A program made the position numbers and the translations under genes. From Sideroxydans sp. (GTDB taxonomy: Bacteria; Pseudomonadota; Gammaproteobacteria; Burkholderiales; Gallionellaceae): 64,000 nucleotides of DNA. The stretch lies in NCBI GenBank assembly GCA_028710605.1, contig JAQTTU010000002.1, positions 367,613-431,612 of the forward strand, read 5' to 3'. Positions 8,680-16,022 of the stretch are shown in pieces (position 1 is the stretch's first letter; each line of letters opens with the position of its first letter). Under the pieces are notes generated by a model. That model was not told the origin of the DNA and did no database searches. It was given only the letters and a program-made list of their open reading frames with translations.

Positions 8680-9363
8680 TCACGCCGACTTGGAGGCCAT
8701 GTTGTCGATCACATAACCCAGTCCGCGAATGGTGCGTATGGTCACCCCGGCGGGTTCGATCTTTTTGCGCAGGCGGTGGATATAGACTTCGATGGCATTG
8801 TTGCTGGCCTCTTCCGAATAGCTGTACAGCCGTTCCAGCAATTGCTCCTTGCTCACTACCCAGCCGGTGCGCAGCATCAGCGCTTCGAGCACGCTCAACT
8901 CGCGCGTGGTCAGTTCCAGATTGGCTCCGTTGATCGTGGCGCGCCGCCCGACGCTGTCGAAGGTCAGCGTGCCGCAACTGTAAACCGGATTCACGCCGCA
9001 CTGTCCGCGCCGCATCAAGGCGCGTACCCGCGCTTCCAGTTCCGGCAGACTGAACGGTTTAATCATGTAGTCGTCCGCACCCAGATCCAGACCTTTGACG
9101 CGGTCGCCTTCGGCATCGCGCGCGGTGAGAATAATCACCGGCACCTGCTTGTTTTTTTCGCGCAGGCCGCGCAGCACACTGAAGCCGTCCACTTTGGGCA
9201 ACCCCAGATCGAGGATCACCAGATCGAACGGCTGCTCGCCGCTGAGAATCAAGCGGGCGGCCAAGCCGTCTTTGACGCAATCGACGGCATAGCCGGACTG
9301 ACGCATAGAGTGGCACAAACCGTCGGCCAAAACTTCATCGTCTTCGGCAATCAAAATACGCAT
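8680..9363 (-). CDS. OmpR-family response regulator, TctD/QseB type
   Basis: A 227-residue regulator: receiver domain with AEDDE, phospho-acceptor D52 in LVILDLGLP and Lys in YMIKPFSLPEL, followed by a winged-helix domain (about 125-222) with NAIEVYIHRLRKKI and IRTIRGLGYVI. It lies upstream of the TctE-like kinase gene on the same strand and is divergent from the DUF4212-symporter operon. The TGTAAG direct repeat 6 bases before its start codon is a likely binding site for autoregulation and for control of the symporter. Confidence 0.9.
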   Translation of the reverse strand: MRILIAEDDEVLADGLCHSMRQSGYAVDCVKDGLAARLILSGEQPFDLVILDLGLPKVDGFSVLRGLREKNKQVPVIILTARDAEGDRVKGLDLGADDYMIKPFSLPELEARVRALMRRGQCGVNPVYSCGTLTFDSVGRRATINGANLELTTRELSVLEALMLRTGWVVSKEQLLERLYSYSEEASNNAIEVYIHRLRKKIEPAGVTIRTIRGLGYVIDNMASKSA

Positions 9364-9368
9364 CGGAA

Positions 9369-9385
9369 TGTAAGTGGCTTGTAAG
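9369..9385. promoter_or_regulatory. TGTAAG-N5-TGTAAG direct repeat
   Basis: Two TGTAAG half sites exactly 11 bp apart (9369 and 9380), the spacing typical for OmpR/PhoB-type tandem binding. They lie between the divergent regulator gene and symporter operon. The surrounding ATGTAAGTGGCTTGTAAGAA resembles the cluster at 3541. Confidence 0.55.
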
Positions 9386-9518
9386 AATTGAGGGTTAACT
9401 TCCTGCTACGCTGTGGCAAAATCACACCATCCATCGCGGGGCTATTCTAAGTGGAAGAGGCTAATTGTCCAAGCCGCTCCTGCAATGGGCGAATGGGCTA
9501 TCCGGGGTAAAGAAAACC

Positions 9519-9782
9519 ATGCAACTCACCGAGCAGCACAAACACTATTGGCGCAGGAATCTGCGCTTGACCGGTTCGCTGCTGGCAATCTGGTTCGGGG
9601 TCACTTTCGTGGTCGGCTGGTTTGCGCGGGATTTGCAGCACATCACCTTTCTCGGCTTTCCGCTCCCGTTCTATATGGCAGCACAGGGCGCGCTGCTGGT
9701 TTATGTCGGTCTGGTCGGATACTACGCGTACTGCATGGGCAAGCTGGATATTGAATACGGCGTGCAGGAAGGCGATCAGTAA
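9519..9782 (+). CDS. DUF4212 small subunit of a sodium:solute symporter
   Basis: An 87-residue protein with two membrane helices (about 20-40 and 50-72) and a conserved-looking start, EQHKHYWRRNLR. This matches the DUF4212 family, which is encoded just before VC_2705-type symporters. The ATG start is preferred over a TTG 54 bases upstream because it gives the usual family length, although the ribosome site is weak. The stop and the next ATG overlap by one base (TAATG), so the two proteins are coupled. Confidence 0.85.
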   Translation: MQLTEQHKHYWRRNLRLTGSLLAIWFGVTFVVGWFARDLQHITFLGFPLPFYMAAQGALLVYVGLVGYYAYCMGKLDIEYGVQEGDQ

Positions 9783-11869
9783 TGGCCGCCCCTATCCAAT
9801 CCGGCTTTGTTTCGCAACTCAAACGCTATTACGCGCTTTACACCGGCGGGTTCATCGGTTTCGTGGTCATGCTGTCCATCCTCGAACAGATGGGCGTGCC
9901 GAACAAAATACTGGGTTACATCTTTCTCGGCGTAACCGTAATGCTATATGCGGGAATCGGCATTCTTTCGCGCACTTCCGATGTCGCGGAATACTATGTG
10001 GCGGGCCGTCGCGTTCCGGCGTTTTTCAACGGCATGGCCATCGGTGCGGACTGGATGTCGGCGGCAAGTTATATCGGGTTGGCGGGTACGCTTTATCTGT
10101 CCGGTTACGACGGCCTGGCCTTCGTGCTGGGTTGGACAGGCGGCTTCGTGCTGGTGGCCCTGTTGCTCGCGCCCTATCTGCGCAAGTTCGGCCAATTCAC
10201 CATCCCGGATTTCCTCGGCGCGCGCTACGGCGGCAGCATCCCGCGCTCCATCGGCGTGTTCGCCGCCATCCTGTGTTCGTTCACTTATGTGATCGCGCAA
10301 ATCTACGGCGTGGGGCTGATTACCAGCCGCTTCACCGGACTGGATTTTGGGATGGGAGTTTTTGTCGGCTTGGGCAGCATTCTGGTGTGTTCATTTCTGG
10401 GCGGCATGCGCGCCGTCACCTGGACGCAGGTGGCGCAATACGTCATTCTGATTGTGGCCTACATGATTCCGGTGATCTGGCTATCGGTGAAGCACACCGG
10501 CAACCCGGTACCGCAAATTGCCTACGGTTATGTGCTGGAAAAAGTCACCGCGCGCGAACAGGTGCTGAACGACCCGGACACGCCGGAAGGTGCGCGCGAA
10601 GCCGAAGTGCGCGCCATCTTCAAGCAGCGGCAAGCGGCGGAAGAATCCAAACTGCAAGCCCTGGAAAACGGCGGCAATGCCTATCTGGTTGCGGAAAAAA
10701 ATAAATTGGCTCAAACGGCTGCCGGGCTGAAAGCCAGTGCTGATGCCGATCCGCAGACGCTTGCGGATGCCGATCAAGCCGTGGCCGATTTCCCCGCCGA
10801 TGTTGCTGCGGCACACAGCGCGTGGAAGGCGGCAGCCGAATCCGACAAAAGCAAAGCCGCGCCCATCATCGCGCACGCCGAACCGTTCGCCGGGCCAGAC
10901 GAAGCAACGCGCAACAAAAAGCGCAAAAATTTTCTGGCGCTGGTGCTGTGCCTGATGGTGGGCACTGCCGCGCTGCCGCACATCCTGATGCGCTTCTACA
11001 CCACGCCCTCGGTGAAGGAGGCCAGAGAATCGGTGTTCTGGTCGCTGCTGTTCATCTCGTTGCTCTACATCACCGCACCCGCCTTGGCCGTGCTGGCCAA
11101 ATACGATGTCTATACCTTGCTGGTAGGGTCGAGTTTTTCCGAACTGCCGAGCTGGGTTCACGCCTGGGCCTCGGTGGATAAATCGCTGATGAGCGTCACC
11201 GACATCAACCGCGACGGCATTGTGCAACTGGCCGAAGTCACCATAGGCGGCGACCTGATCGTGCTGGCCACGCCGGAAATCGCCGGCCTGCCGTATGTGG
11301 TCACCGCGCTGGTGGCGGCGGGCGGACTGGCCGCCGCGCTCTCCACCGCCGACGGCCTGATGTTGACCATCTCCAATTCGCTGTCGCACGATGTGTATTA
11401 CAAAATGATAGACCCGAAAGCGCCGACCTCGCGCCGCCTGTTTATCGCCAAGGCGCTGCTGCTGGGCGTGGCCGTGTTCGCGGCCTACATCACCTCGCTC
11501 AAACCCGGCGACATTTTATTTCTGGTCGGCGCGGCGTTTTCGCTGGCCTCTTCCGCATTTTTTCCCGCGCTGGCGCTGGGTGTGTTCTGGAAACGCGCCA
11601 ACAAAGCCGGAGCCATCCTCGGTATGGTCGGCGGCTTGGCCGTGTGCATGTACTACATGTACATCACCTATCCGTTCTTCGGCGTGAACGCGCCGTTGTG
11701 GTGGGACATCAACCCGATCTCCGCCGGAATATTCGGCATGCTGACCGGCTTCATCGGCGTGATTGTCGGCAGCCTGCTGACTCCCGCACCGGACAAGAGC
11801 ATTCAGGACATGATCGACAACGTGCGCTATCCGAACTTGAAAAACACAATCAGGAACGAAGCCGCTTAA
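9782..11869 (+). CDS. Sodium:solute symporter, VC_2705 subfamily
   Basis: A 695-residue SSS-family transporter. Recognisable parts include SRTSDVAEYYVAGRRVPAF, GADWMSAASYIG and ALPHILMRFYTTP, close in sequence to the ActP protein at 3967. A hydrophilic insertion of about 130 residues (roughly 240-375), rich in Ala, Glu and Lys, interrupts the membrane core, at a different place from the insertion in the other symporter. Probable role: uptake of a small organic acid with Na+. Regulation by the divergent TctD-like regulator is likely. Confidence 0.85.
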   Translation: MAAPIQSGFVSQLKRYYALYTGGFIGFVVMLSILEQMGVPNKILGYIFLGVTVMLYAGIGILSRTSDVAEYYVAGRRVPAFFNGMAIGADWMSAASYIGLAGTLYLSGYDGLAFVLGWTGGFVLVALLLAPYLRKFGQFTIPDFLGARYGGSIPRSIGVFAAILCSFTYVIAQIYGVGLITSRFTGLDFGMGVFVGLGSILVCSFLGGMRAVTWTQVAQYVILIVAYMIPVIWLSVKHTGNPVPQIAYGYVLEKVTAREQVLNDPDTPEGAREAEVRAIFKQRQAAEESKLQALENGGNAYLVAEKNKLAQTAAGLKASADADPQTLADADQAVADFPADVAAAHSAWKAAAESDKSKAAPIIAHAEPFAGPDEATRNKKRKNFLALVLCLMVGTAALPHILMRFYTTPSVKEARESVFWSLLFISLLYITAPALAVLAKYDVYTLLVGSSFSELPSWVHAWASVDKSLMSVTDINRDGIVQLAEVTIGGDLIVLATPEIAGLPYVVTALVAAGGLAAALSTADGLMLTISNSLSHDVYYKMIDPKAPTSRRLFIAKALLLGVAVFAAYITSLKPGDILFLVGAAFSLASSAFFPALALGVFWKRANKAGAILGMVGGLAVCMYYMYITYPFFGVNAPLWWDINPISAGIFGMLTGFIGVIVGSLLTPAPDKSIQDMIDNVRYPNLKNTIRNEAA

Positions 11870-11870
11870 C

Positions 11871-12188
11871 ATGACCTCGCCCGAATTTATTCTGGTCAGC
11901 GCGCTGAAAGCGCTGGTCGAAATTGCCGCCATGGCGTTGCTGGCGCAAGCACTGGTCGGACTGCTATCCGGCAAAGCGAAACAGGAAAATTTCTTCTATC
12001 GCCTGTTGCAGGTCGTCACCGCCCCGGCCATCAAAATTGCGCGTGCCATCACCCCGCGCATCATCGCCGACCGGCATATCGGTCTGGTCAGCTTCATCAT
12101 CCTGTTCTGGCTATGGATCGCGCTGATCTACGCCAAAGGTTACCTCTGTCACGCGCAACACTTGGCCTGCTTCGCCAACCAATCGTAG
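11871..12188 (+). CDS. Small two-helix membrane protein, symporter operon
   Basis: A 105-residue protein with hydrophobic segments at about 10-32 and 70-90, joined by a basic, amphipathic middle part (APAIKIARAITPRII). It starts one base after the symporter stop, so it is the third gene of that operon. I do not recognise a characterised family; a helper for the transporter is a guess from position only. Confidence 0.7.
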   Translation: MTSPEFILVSALKALVEIAAMALLAQALVGLLSGKAKQENFFYRLLQVVTAPAIKIARAITPRIIADRHIGLVSFIILFWLWIALIYAKGYLCHAQHLACFANQS

Positions 12189-12236
12189 TTGGACTGCACA
12201 GGCAAAAGCCGCTATCCTCCGCACCTCTCAAAAAAC

Positions 12237-12313
12237 GCGCTCGTAGCTCAGCTGGATAGAGTATTGGTTTCCGAAGCCAAGGGTCGTGGGTTCGACTCCC
12301 GCCGAGCGCACCA
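12237..12313 (+). tRNA. tRNA-Arg (anticodon CCG)
   Basis: A 77-nt cloverleaf: acceptor GCGCTCG/CGAGCGC, D arm GCTC...GAGT, anticodon stem TTGGT/GCCAA with loop TTCCGAA (anticodon CCG), T arm GTGGG-TTCGACT-CCCGC and encoded CCA. Confidence 0.95.
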
Positions 12314-12325
12314 GTCATGGATAAA

Positions 12326-12358
12326 ATGGGCAACTTGATCCAAGTTGCCCATTTTTAT
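12326..12358 (+). terminator. Rho-independent terminator after tRNA-Arg
   Basis: A perfect 12-bp stem ATGGGCAACTTG/CAAGTTGCCCAT with a 3-nt loop, followed by TTTTTATTTT. Confidence 0.88.
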
Positions 12359-12536
12359 TTTCCGTATGAAATTATCGCAGTCATTAATTCTGGTGATATA
12401 CAGGTGTCGGCAACTTCATTACTATCCGCCGGGCAAGTTCTCGGTTGTTGCAGGTGCGCAAGATCAGGCTGAAAGCGAATTCAAACAGGTCATGTTCGAA
12501 GTGTTTAATCGCGGATTATTGAAGAGATAACCACGG

Positions 12537-14930
12537 ATGGAAATTGAGTCTTTCAAAGTAGCGATTATCGGTGCCGGTCCGGGCGGTTTGTCGGCCGCCA
12601 TGCGTGCGGCAGAGCTCGGGGTGTCCCACGTGTTGCTGGAAGGCTCTTCCCATTTGGCGAACACGATCCATCATTTCCAAAAGGGCAAACTGGTGATGGC
12701 GGAGCCGTCGCAGTTGCCTTTGCGCAGTGCGCTGTCTTTCGGTGCGGGTTCGCGCGAACACATTCTGCAACAGTGGCGCGATGAGGTGGCCGCCGGGGCT
12801 GTGAATGTGCGCGTCGATGCGAATGTGACGGGCATTGCGGGCGGGCGCGGCAATTTCCGTATTTCTCTGGCGAGCGGCGATACGGTTGCGGCGGAGTGCG
12901 TGGTGCTTGCCATCGGCGTGCAGGGAAATATTCTCAAGCTGGGGGTGCCGGGCGAGGATCTGCCCGGAGTGCAATACCAGTTGGACGATCCCGACGAGAT
13001 CAGCAATGAAACCATCGTGGTGGTGGGCGCAGGCGATACGGGCATCGAGAATGCATTGGCATTGGCCGACAAGAATCGCGTCATCGTGATGAACCGTCAG
13101 GATGAGTTTAGCGTCTGCAAGGAAGCCAACTTTGATCTGCTGATGGCGGCGGTGACCGAGGGCAGAATCGAAACCCGCGTCAGCACATTGACCGAGCGAG
13201 TGGAGGCGCAGGAAACGGGAAATTACCCGCTGCTGTATGTCGCGCAAACTCCCCAGGGCCAGGAAAAATTTGAATGCCATCGCGTCATTGCCCGTCTCGG
13301 GGCGATGCCTCCGCGCAAGCTGGTGGAGAGCTTCGGCGTGAGTTTCCACAACGATGATTTGAGCGCGGTGCCGCGACTCTCCGAGCAATACGAATCCAAC
13401 ATTCCCGGTCTGTATGTCGTCGGCTCGCTCGCGGGCTATCCTCTGATAAAGCAGGCGCTCAACCAGGGCTACGAGGTCGTCGAACACATTCTGGGACGCG
13501 AGGTCGAGCCTGCGGATGAAGCTCTGCTGCGGGATAAGTTCGCGCGCGTGCGCAAGCCGGGTTCGGTGAAAGAAGGCCTTGCCATGGTCAAGGAAAATGC
13601 CGCGCTGTTCGAGTCGCTGAACTCGCTCCAGTTGCGCGAGCTGGTGCAGAACAGCCAGGTGTGGGATTTGGCTGCGGGCGAAATCGTTTTCAAACGCAAC
13701 GATTACAGCAACAGTTTTTTTTCCATTCTGTCCGGTCGGGTGCGTATCGAGACTGAAAACAAGGATGGCGACCTGACTCACTTCACTTTATCTGCGGGCA
13801 ATTTTTTCGGCGAGATGGGGTTGCTGTCCGGTCGTCGCAGATCCGGTACCGCCAGCGCGGACGGCGATTGCATTCTGCTGGAGACACCGCGCCGTTATAT
13901 GCTCAGCCTGCTGAACTCGGCGCGGGGGGTGCAGCGCAAGCTGGACGAGGTGGCGCTGAAACGCATTGTATTGACGTATCTGGATGCCGGGCTGTCGGCC
14001 AGCGAGCTGGAGCATCTGGTGCAGGAAGCCAAACTCAAACGCTACTCGGTTGACGAAGTGTTGTTCAGCGAGGGAGACGAGGCGGATGGTTTGTACATGA
14101 TACGTCGCGGCTCGGTGACGGTTTCCCGGCTGGTTGCGGGCAAGGAAGTTGTGTTGGCTTACGTGTCTGCGGGAAATTATGTGGGCGAAATGGCGCTGGT
14201 GTCTAACAACCTCCGTTCGGCCACGGTGAAAGCCGCTTCACCCACGGAAGTGGTGCTGCTGGAAGCCAACCGCGTGCGCTCCGTGCTTGAGCGCAACTCG
14301 TCCATTCGCGGCAAAGTCGATAGCCGCTATCTGGAGCGCGTGCATTCCGAAGAAATGAATCCGCACCACGAACACAGCAGCATGGTGAAGTTCCTGCTGG
14401 AACAGGGCGTGGGGGAAGCCACCGATTTTTTGCTGATCGACTATTCGCGCTGCATACGCTGCAACAACTGCGAAACAGCCTGCGCCAATGTGCATAACGG
14501 AACATCGCGCCTGAACCGGGAAGCGGGCGCGACTTTCGAATACATTCACCTGCCCGCTTCATGCCGCCACTGCGAACATCCGCACTGCATGAAAGATTGT
14601 CCGCCCGATGCCATCCACCGTTCGGTGAACGGCGAAGTGTTTATCAACGACAGTTGCATCGGCTGCGGCAATTGCCAGCGCAACTGCCCCTACGACGTGA
14701 TTCAGATGGCATCCGTATCGAATCATCCGAGATGCACATGGTGGCAAATGTTGCTGGGGAAGCCCGGCCATCCTGCCCCGAAGGAAAGCGGGAACGAGCA
14801 GAAAATAGCGGTGAAGTGCGATATGTGCAAAGAGATCATCGCGGGTCCCGCATGCGTCCGGCTGTGCCCGACGGGCGCGGCATTCCGCGTCAGCCCGGAA
14901 GTGTTTCTGGGTTACGTGAACCAATCCTGA
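12537..14930 (+). CDS. FAD/NAD(P) oxidoreductase - two cNMP domains - polyferredoxin fusion
   Basis: A 797-residue four-part protein. Residues 1-335 are a two-dinucleotide-fold flavoprotein of the thioredoxin-reductase/YpdA group, with GAGPGGLSAA for FAD and VVGAGDTGIENA for NAD(P), but without the CxxC redox pair of thioredoxin reductases. Residues about 355-475 and 490-605 are two CRP-like cyclic-nucleotide-binding domains, each with a GEM...RS binding-cassette motif. The C-terminal 150 residues carry 17 cysteines in DmsB/HybA-like groups (CIRCNNCETAC, CRHC, CIGCGNCQRNC, CDMC) for about four [4Fe-4S] clusters. No signal peptide, so it acts in the cytoplasm. It probably feeds or draws electrons from the membrane protein at 15079. 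I know of no characterised protein with this architecture. Confidence 0.85.
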   Translation: MEIESFKVAIIGAGPGGLSAAMRAAELGVSHVLLEGSSHLANTIHHFQKGKLVMAEPSQLPLRSALSFGAGSREHILQQWRDEVAAGAVNVRVDANVTGIAGGRGNFRISLASGDTVAAECVVLAIGVQGNILKLGVPGEDLPGVQYQLDDPDEISNETIVVVGAGDTGIENALALADKNRVIVMNRQDEFSVCKEANFDLLMAAVTEGRIETRVSTLTERVEAQETGNYPLLYVAQTPQGQEKFECHRVIARLGAMPPRKLVESFGVSFHNDDLSAVPRLSEQYESNIPGLYVVGSLAGYPLIKQALNQGYEVVEHILGREVEPADEALLRDKFARVRKPGSVKEGLAMVKENAALFESLNSLQLRELVQNSQVWDLAAGEIVFKRNDYSNSFFSILSGRVRIETENKDGDLTHFTLSAGNFFGEMGLLSGRRRSGTASADGDCILLETPRRYMLSLLNSARGVQRKLDEVALKRIVLTYLDAGLSASELEHLVQEAKLKRYSVDEVLFSEGDEADGLYMIRRGSVTVSRLVAGKEVVLAYVSAGNYVGEMALVSNNLRSATVKAASPTEVVLLEANRVRSVLERNSSIRGKVDSRYLERVHSEEMNPHHEHSSMVKFLLEQGVGEATDFLLIDYSRCIRCNNCETACANVHNGTSRLNREAGATFEYIHLPASCRHCEHPHCMKDCPPDAIHRSVNGEVFINDSCIGCGNCQRNCPYDVIQMASVSNHPRCTWWQMLLGKPGHPAPKESGNEQKIAVKCDMCKEIIAGPACVRLCPTGAAFRVSPEVFLGYVNQS

Positions 14931-14995
14931 GCAACGGGTGGCTATTTGAACCCGGGTTATCAATTGGACTATTGGGTGGCGCAAAATCAGGGTGT

Positions 14996-15042
14996 TGTAG
15001 GTCGGGTTTTAACCCGACATGTCGGGCTGAAGCCCGACCTGC
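14996..15042. repeat. Fold-back repeat family A, copy 2
   Basis: TGTAGGTCGGGTTTTAACCC followed by the matching arm GTCGGGCTGAAGCCCGACCT. It lies in the 148-base gap between the first two genes of the redox cluster. Confidence 0.85.
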
Positions 15043-15078
15043 GTTCAAATTAACAGTCTGTGTTGAATCGAGGTAAAA

Positions 15079-16017
15079 ATGGATCTGGCGCACCGCCCGA
15101 ATATATTGAGATACAACCACGACCGCTATGTCAGGCTGGGTCTGTGGTTGGTGTTGCTGGCCGTTGCGGGCTATGTGCTGTTTGAGCCGGCGGCGACAGA
15201 ACCCTACGGCGGCACGCCGGTGGGTTATGTGCTGGGTATTCTTTCATTATTGATCGTGTTGTTGCTGTTCTGGTACGGCATCTATAAACGCTGTCCGACT
15301 TCCGACCGCGACAGGCGGTTTGAAGAAAGAAGAACGCCCGAAGCGCAAGGCAAGGCGGATCGCAGAAACAAGTCTCCGGCGCAAAGCTGGCGTTACGGCC
15401 AGACCCTGCAAGGATGGCTCGCGTTGCACATCAATCTCGGCGCTGCGCTGATCGTACTGGCCACGCTGCATACCGGGTTCGAGTTCGGCTGGAATGTCCA
15501 CACGCTGGGTTACGGCTTGATGCTGGTTGTGATTGCCAGCGGATTTTACGGGCTGTATGCCTACCTCAACTATCCGCGCCGGATTACCGACAATTTGCAG
15601 GAAGACACGCTGGAAGGCTTGCTGCTCAAGATTGACGAGCTGGACGAGATGGCAAGAGTCAAGGCGCTTTATCTGGCCGACGAGGTGAACGAGCTGGTGC
15701 TCAACGCGCGGCAGGAGACAGTGATAGGCGGCAGCCTCATGCAGCAACTGAACTGGAAACAAGCGCCGTGCCCGACCCGAATCGCCGTCCGGCAGCTTCA
15801 AAAGCTGGGCAAAAAATACATCGCCGACGATCAGCCGAAATACATGCGCGATTTGTATTCGCTGATGCTGCGCAAACAAAGGCTGGTCGAAAGAGCGCGC
15901 AATGTCGTCAAATGTAAATCCCGGATGGATGCCTGGTTGTATCTGCATGTGCCCTTGTCGGCGGCCATGCTGGCGGCCTTGTCGGTGCATGTTTTATCCG
16001 TTTTATTTTATTGGTAG
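15079..16017 (+). CDS. Predicted di-heme b membrane protein of the redox cluster
   Basis: A 312-residue protein with five predicted helices (about 18-38, 48-68, 113-135, 143-163 and 287-311). Two of them each carry a pair of histidines 14 residues apart: H117/H131 and H290/H304. HX13H pairs on facing helices are the classic way to bind two b hemes across a membrane, so I infer a transmembrane b-type cytochrome. The stretch 170-280 is soluble and helical. It stands between the cytoplasmic flavo-iron-sulfur protein and the periplasmic decaheme protein, the right position for a membrane relay. The family is not one I can name. Confidence 0.75.
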   Translation: MDLAHRPNILRYNHDRYVRLGLWLVLLAVAGYVLFEPAATEPYGGTPVGYVLGILSLLIVLLLFWYGIYKRCPTSDRDRRFEERRTPEAQGKADRRNKSPAQSWRYGQTLQGWLALHINLGAALIVLATLHTGFEFGWNVHTLGYGLMLVVIASGFYGLYAYLNYPRRITDNLQEDTLEGLLLKIDELDEMARVKALYLADEVNELVLNARQETVIGGSLMQQLNWKQAPCPTRIAVRQLQKLGKKYIADDQPKYMRDLYSLMLRKQRLVERARNVVKCKSRMDAWLYLHVPLSAAMLAALSVHVLSVLFYW

Positions 16018-16022
16018 CGGCC

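Noticed and set aside
12366..12530. Short open frame (54 codons) between tRNA-Arg and the redox cluster
   Set aside because: No ribosome site and no similarity I can see; its 3' end more likely serves as the leader of the gene at 12537.
12516..13781. 421-codon open frame antisense to the flavoprotein gene
   Set aside because: Opposite strand of a protein with clear FAD and NAD(P) motifs; no motif of its own.
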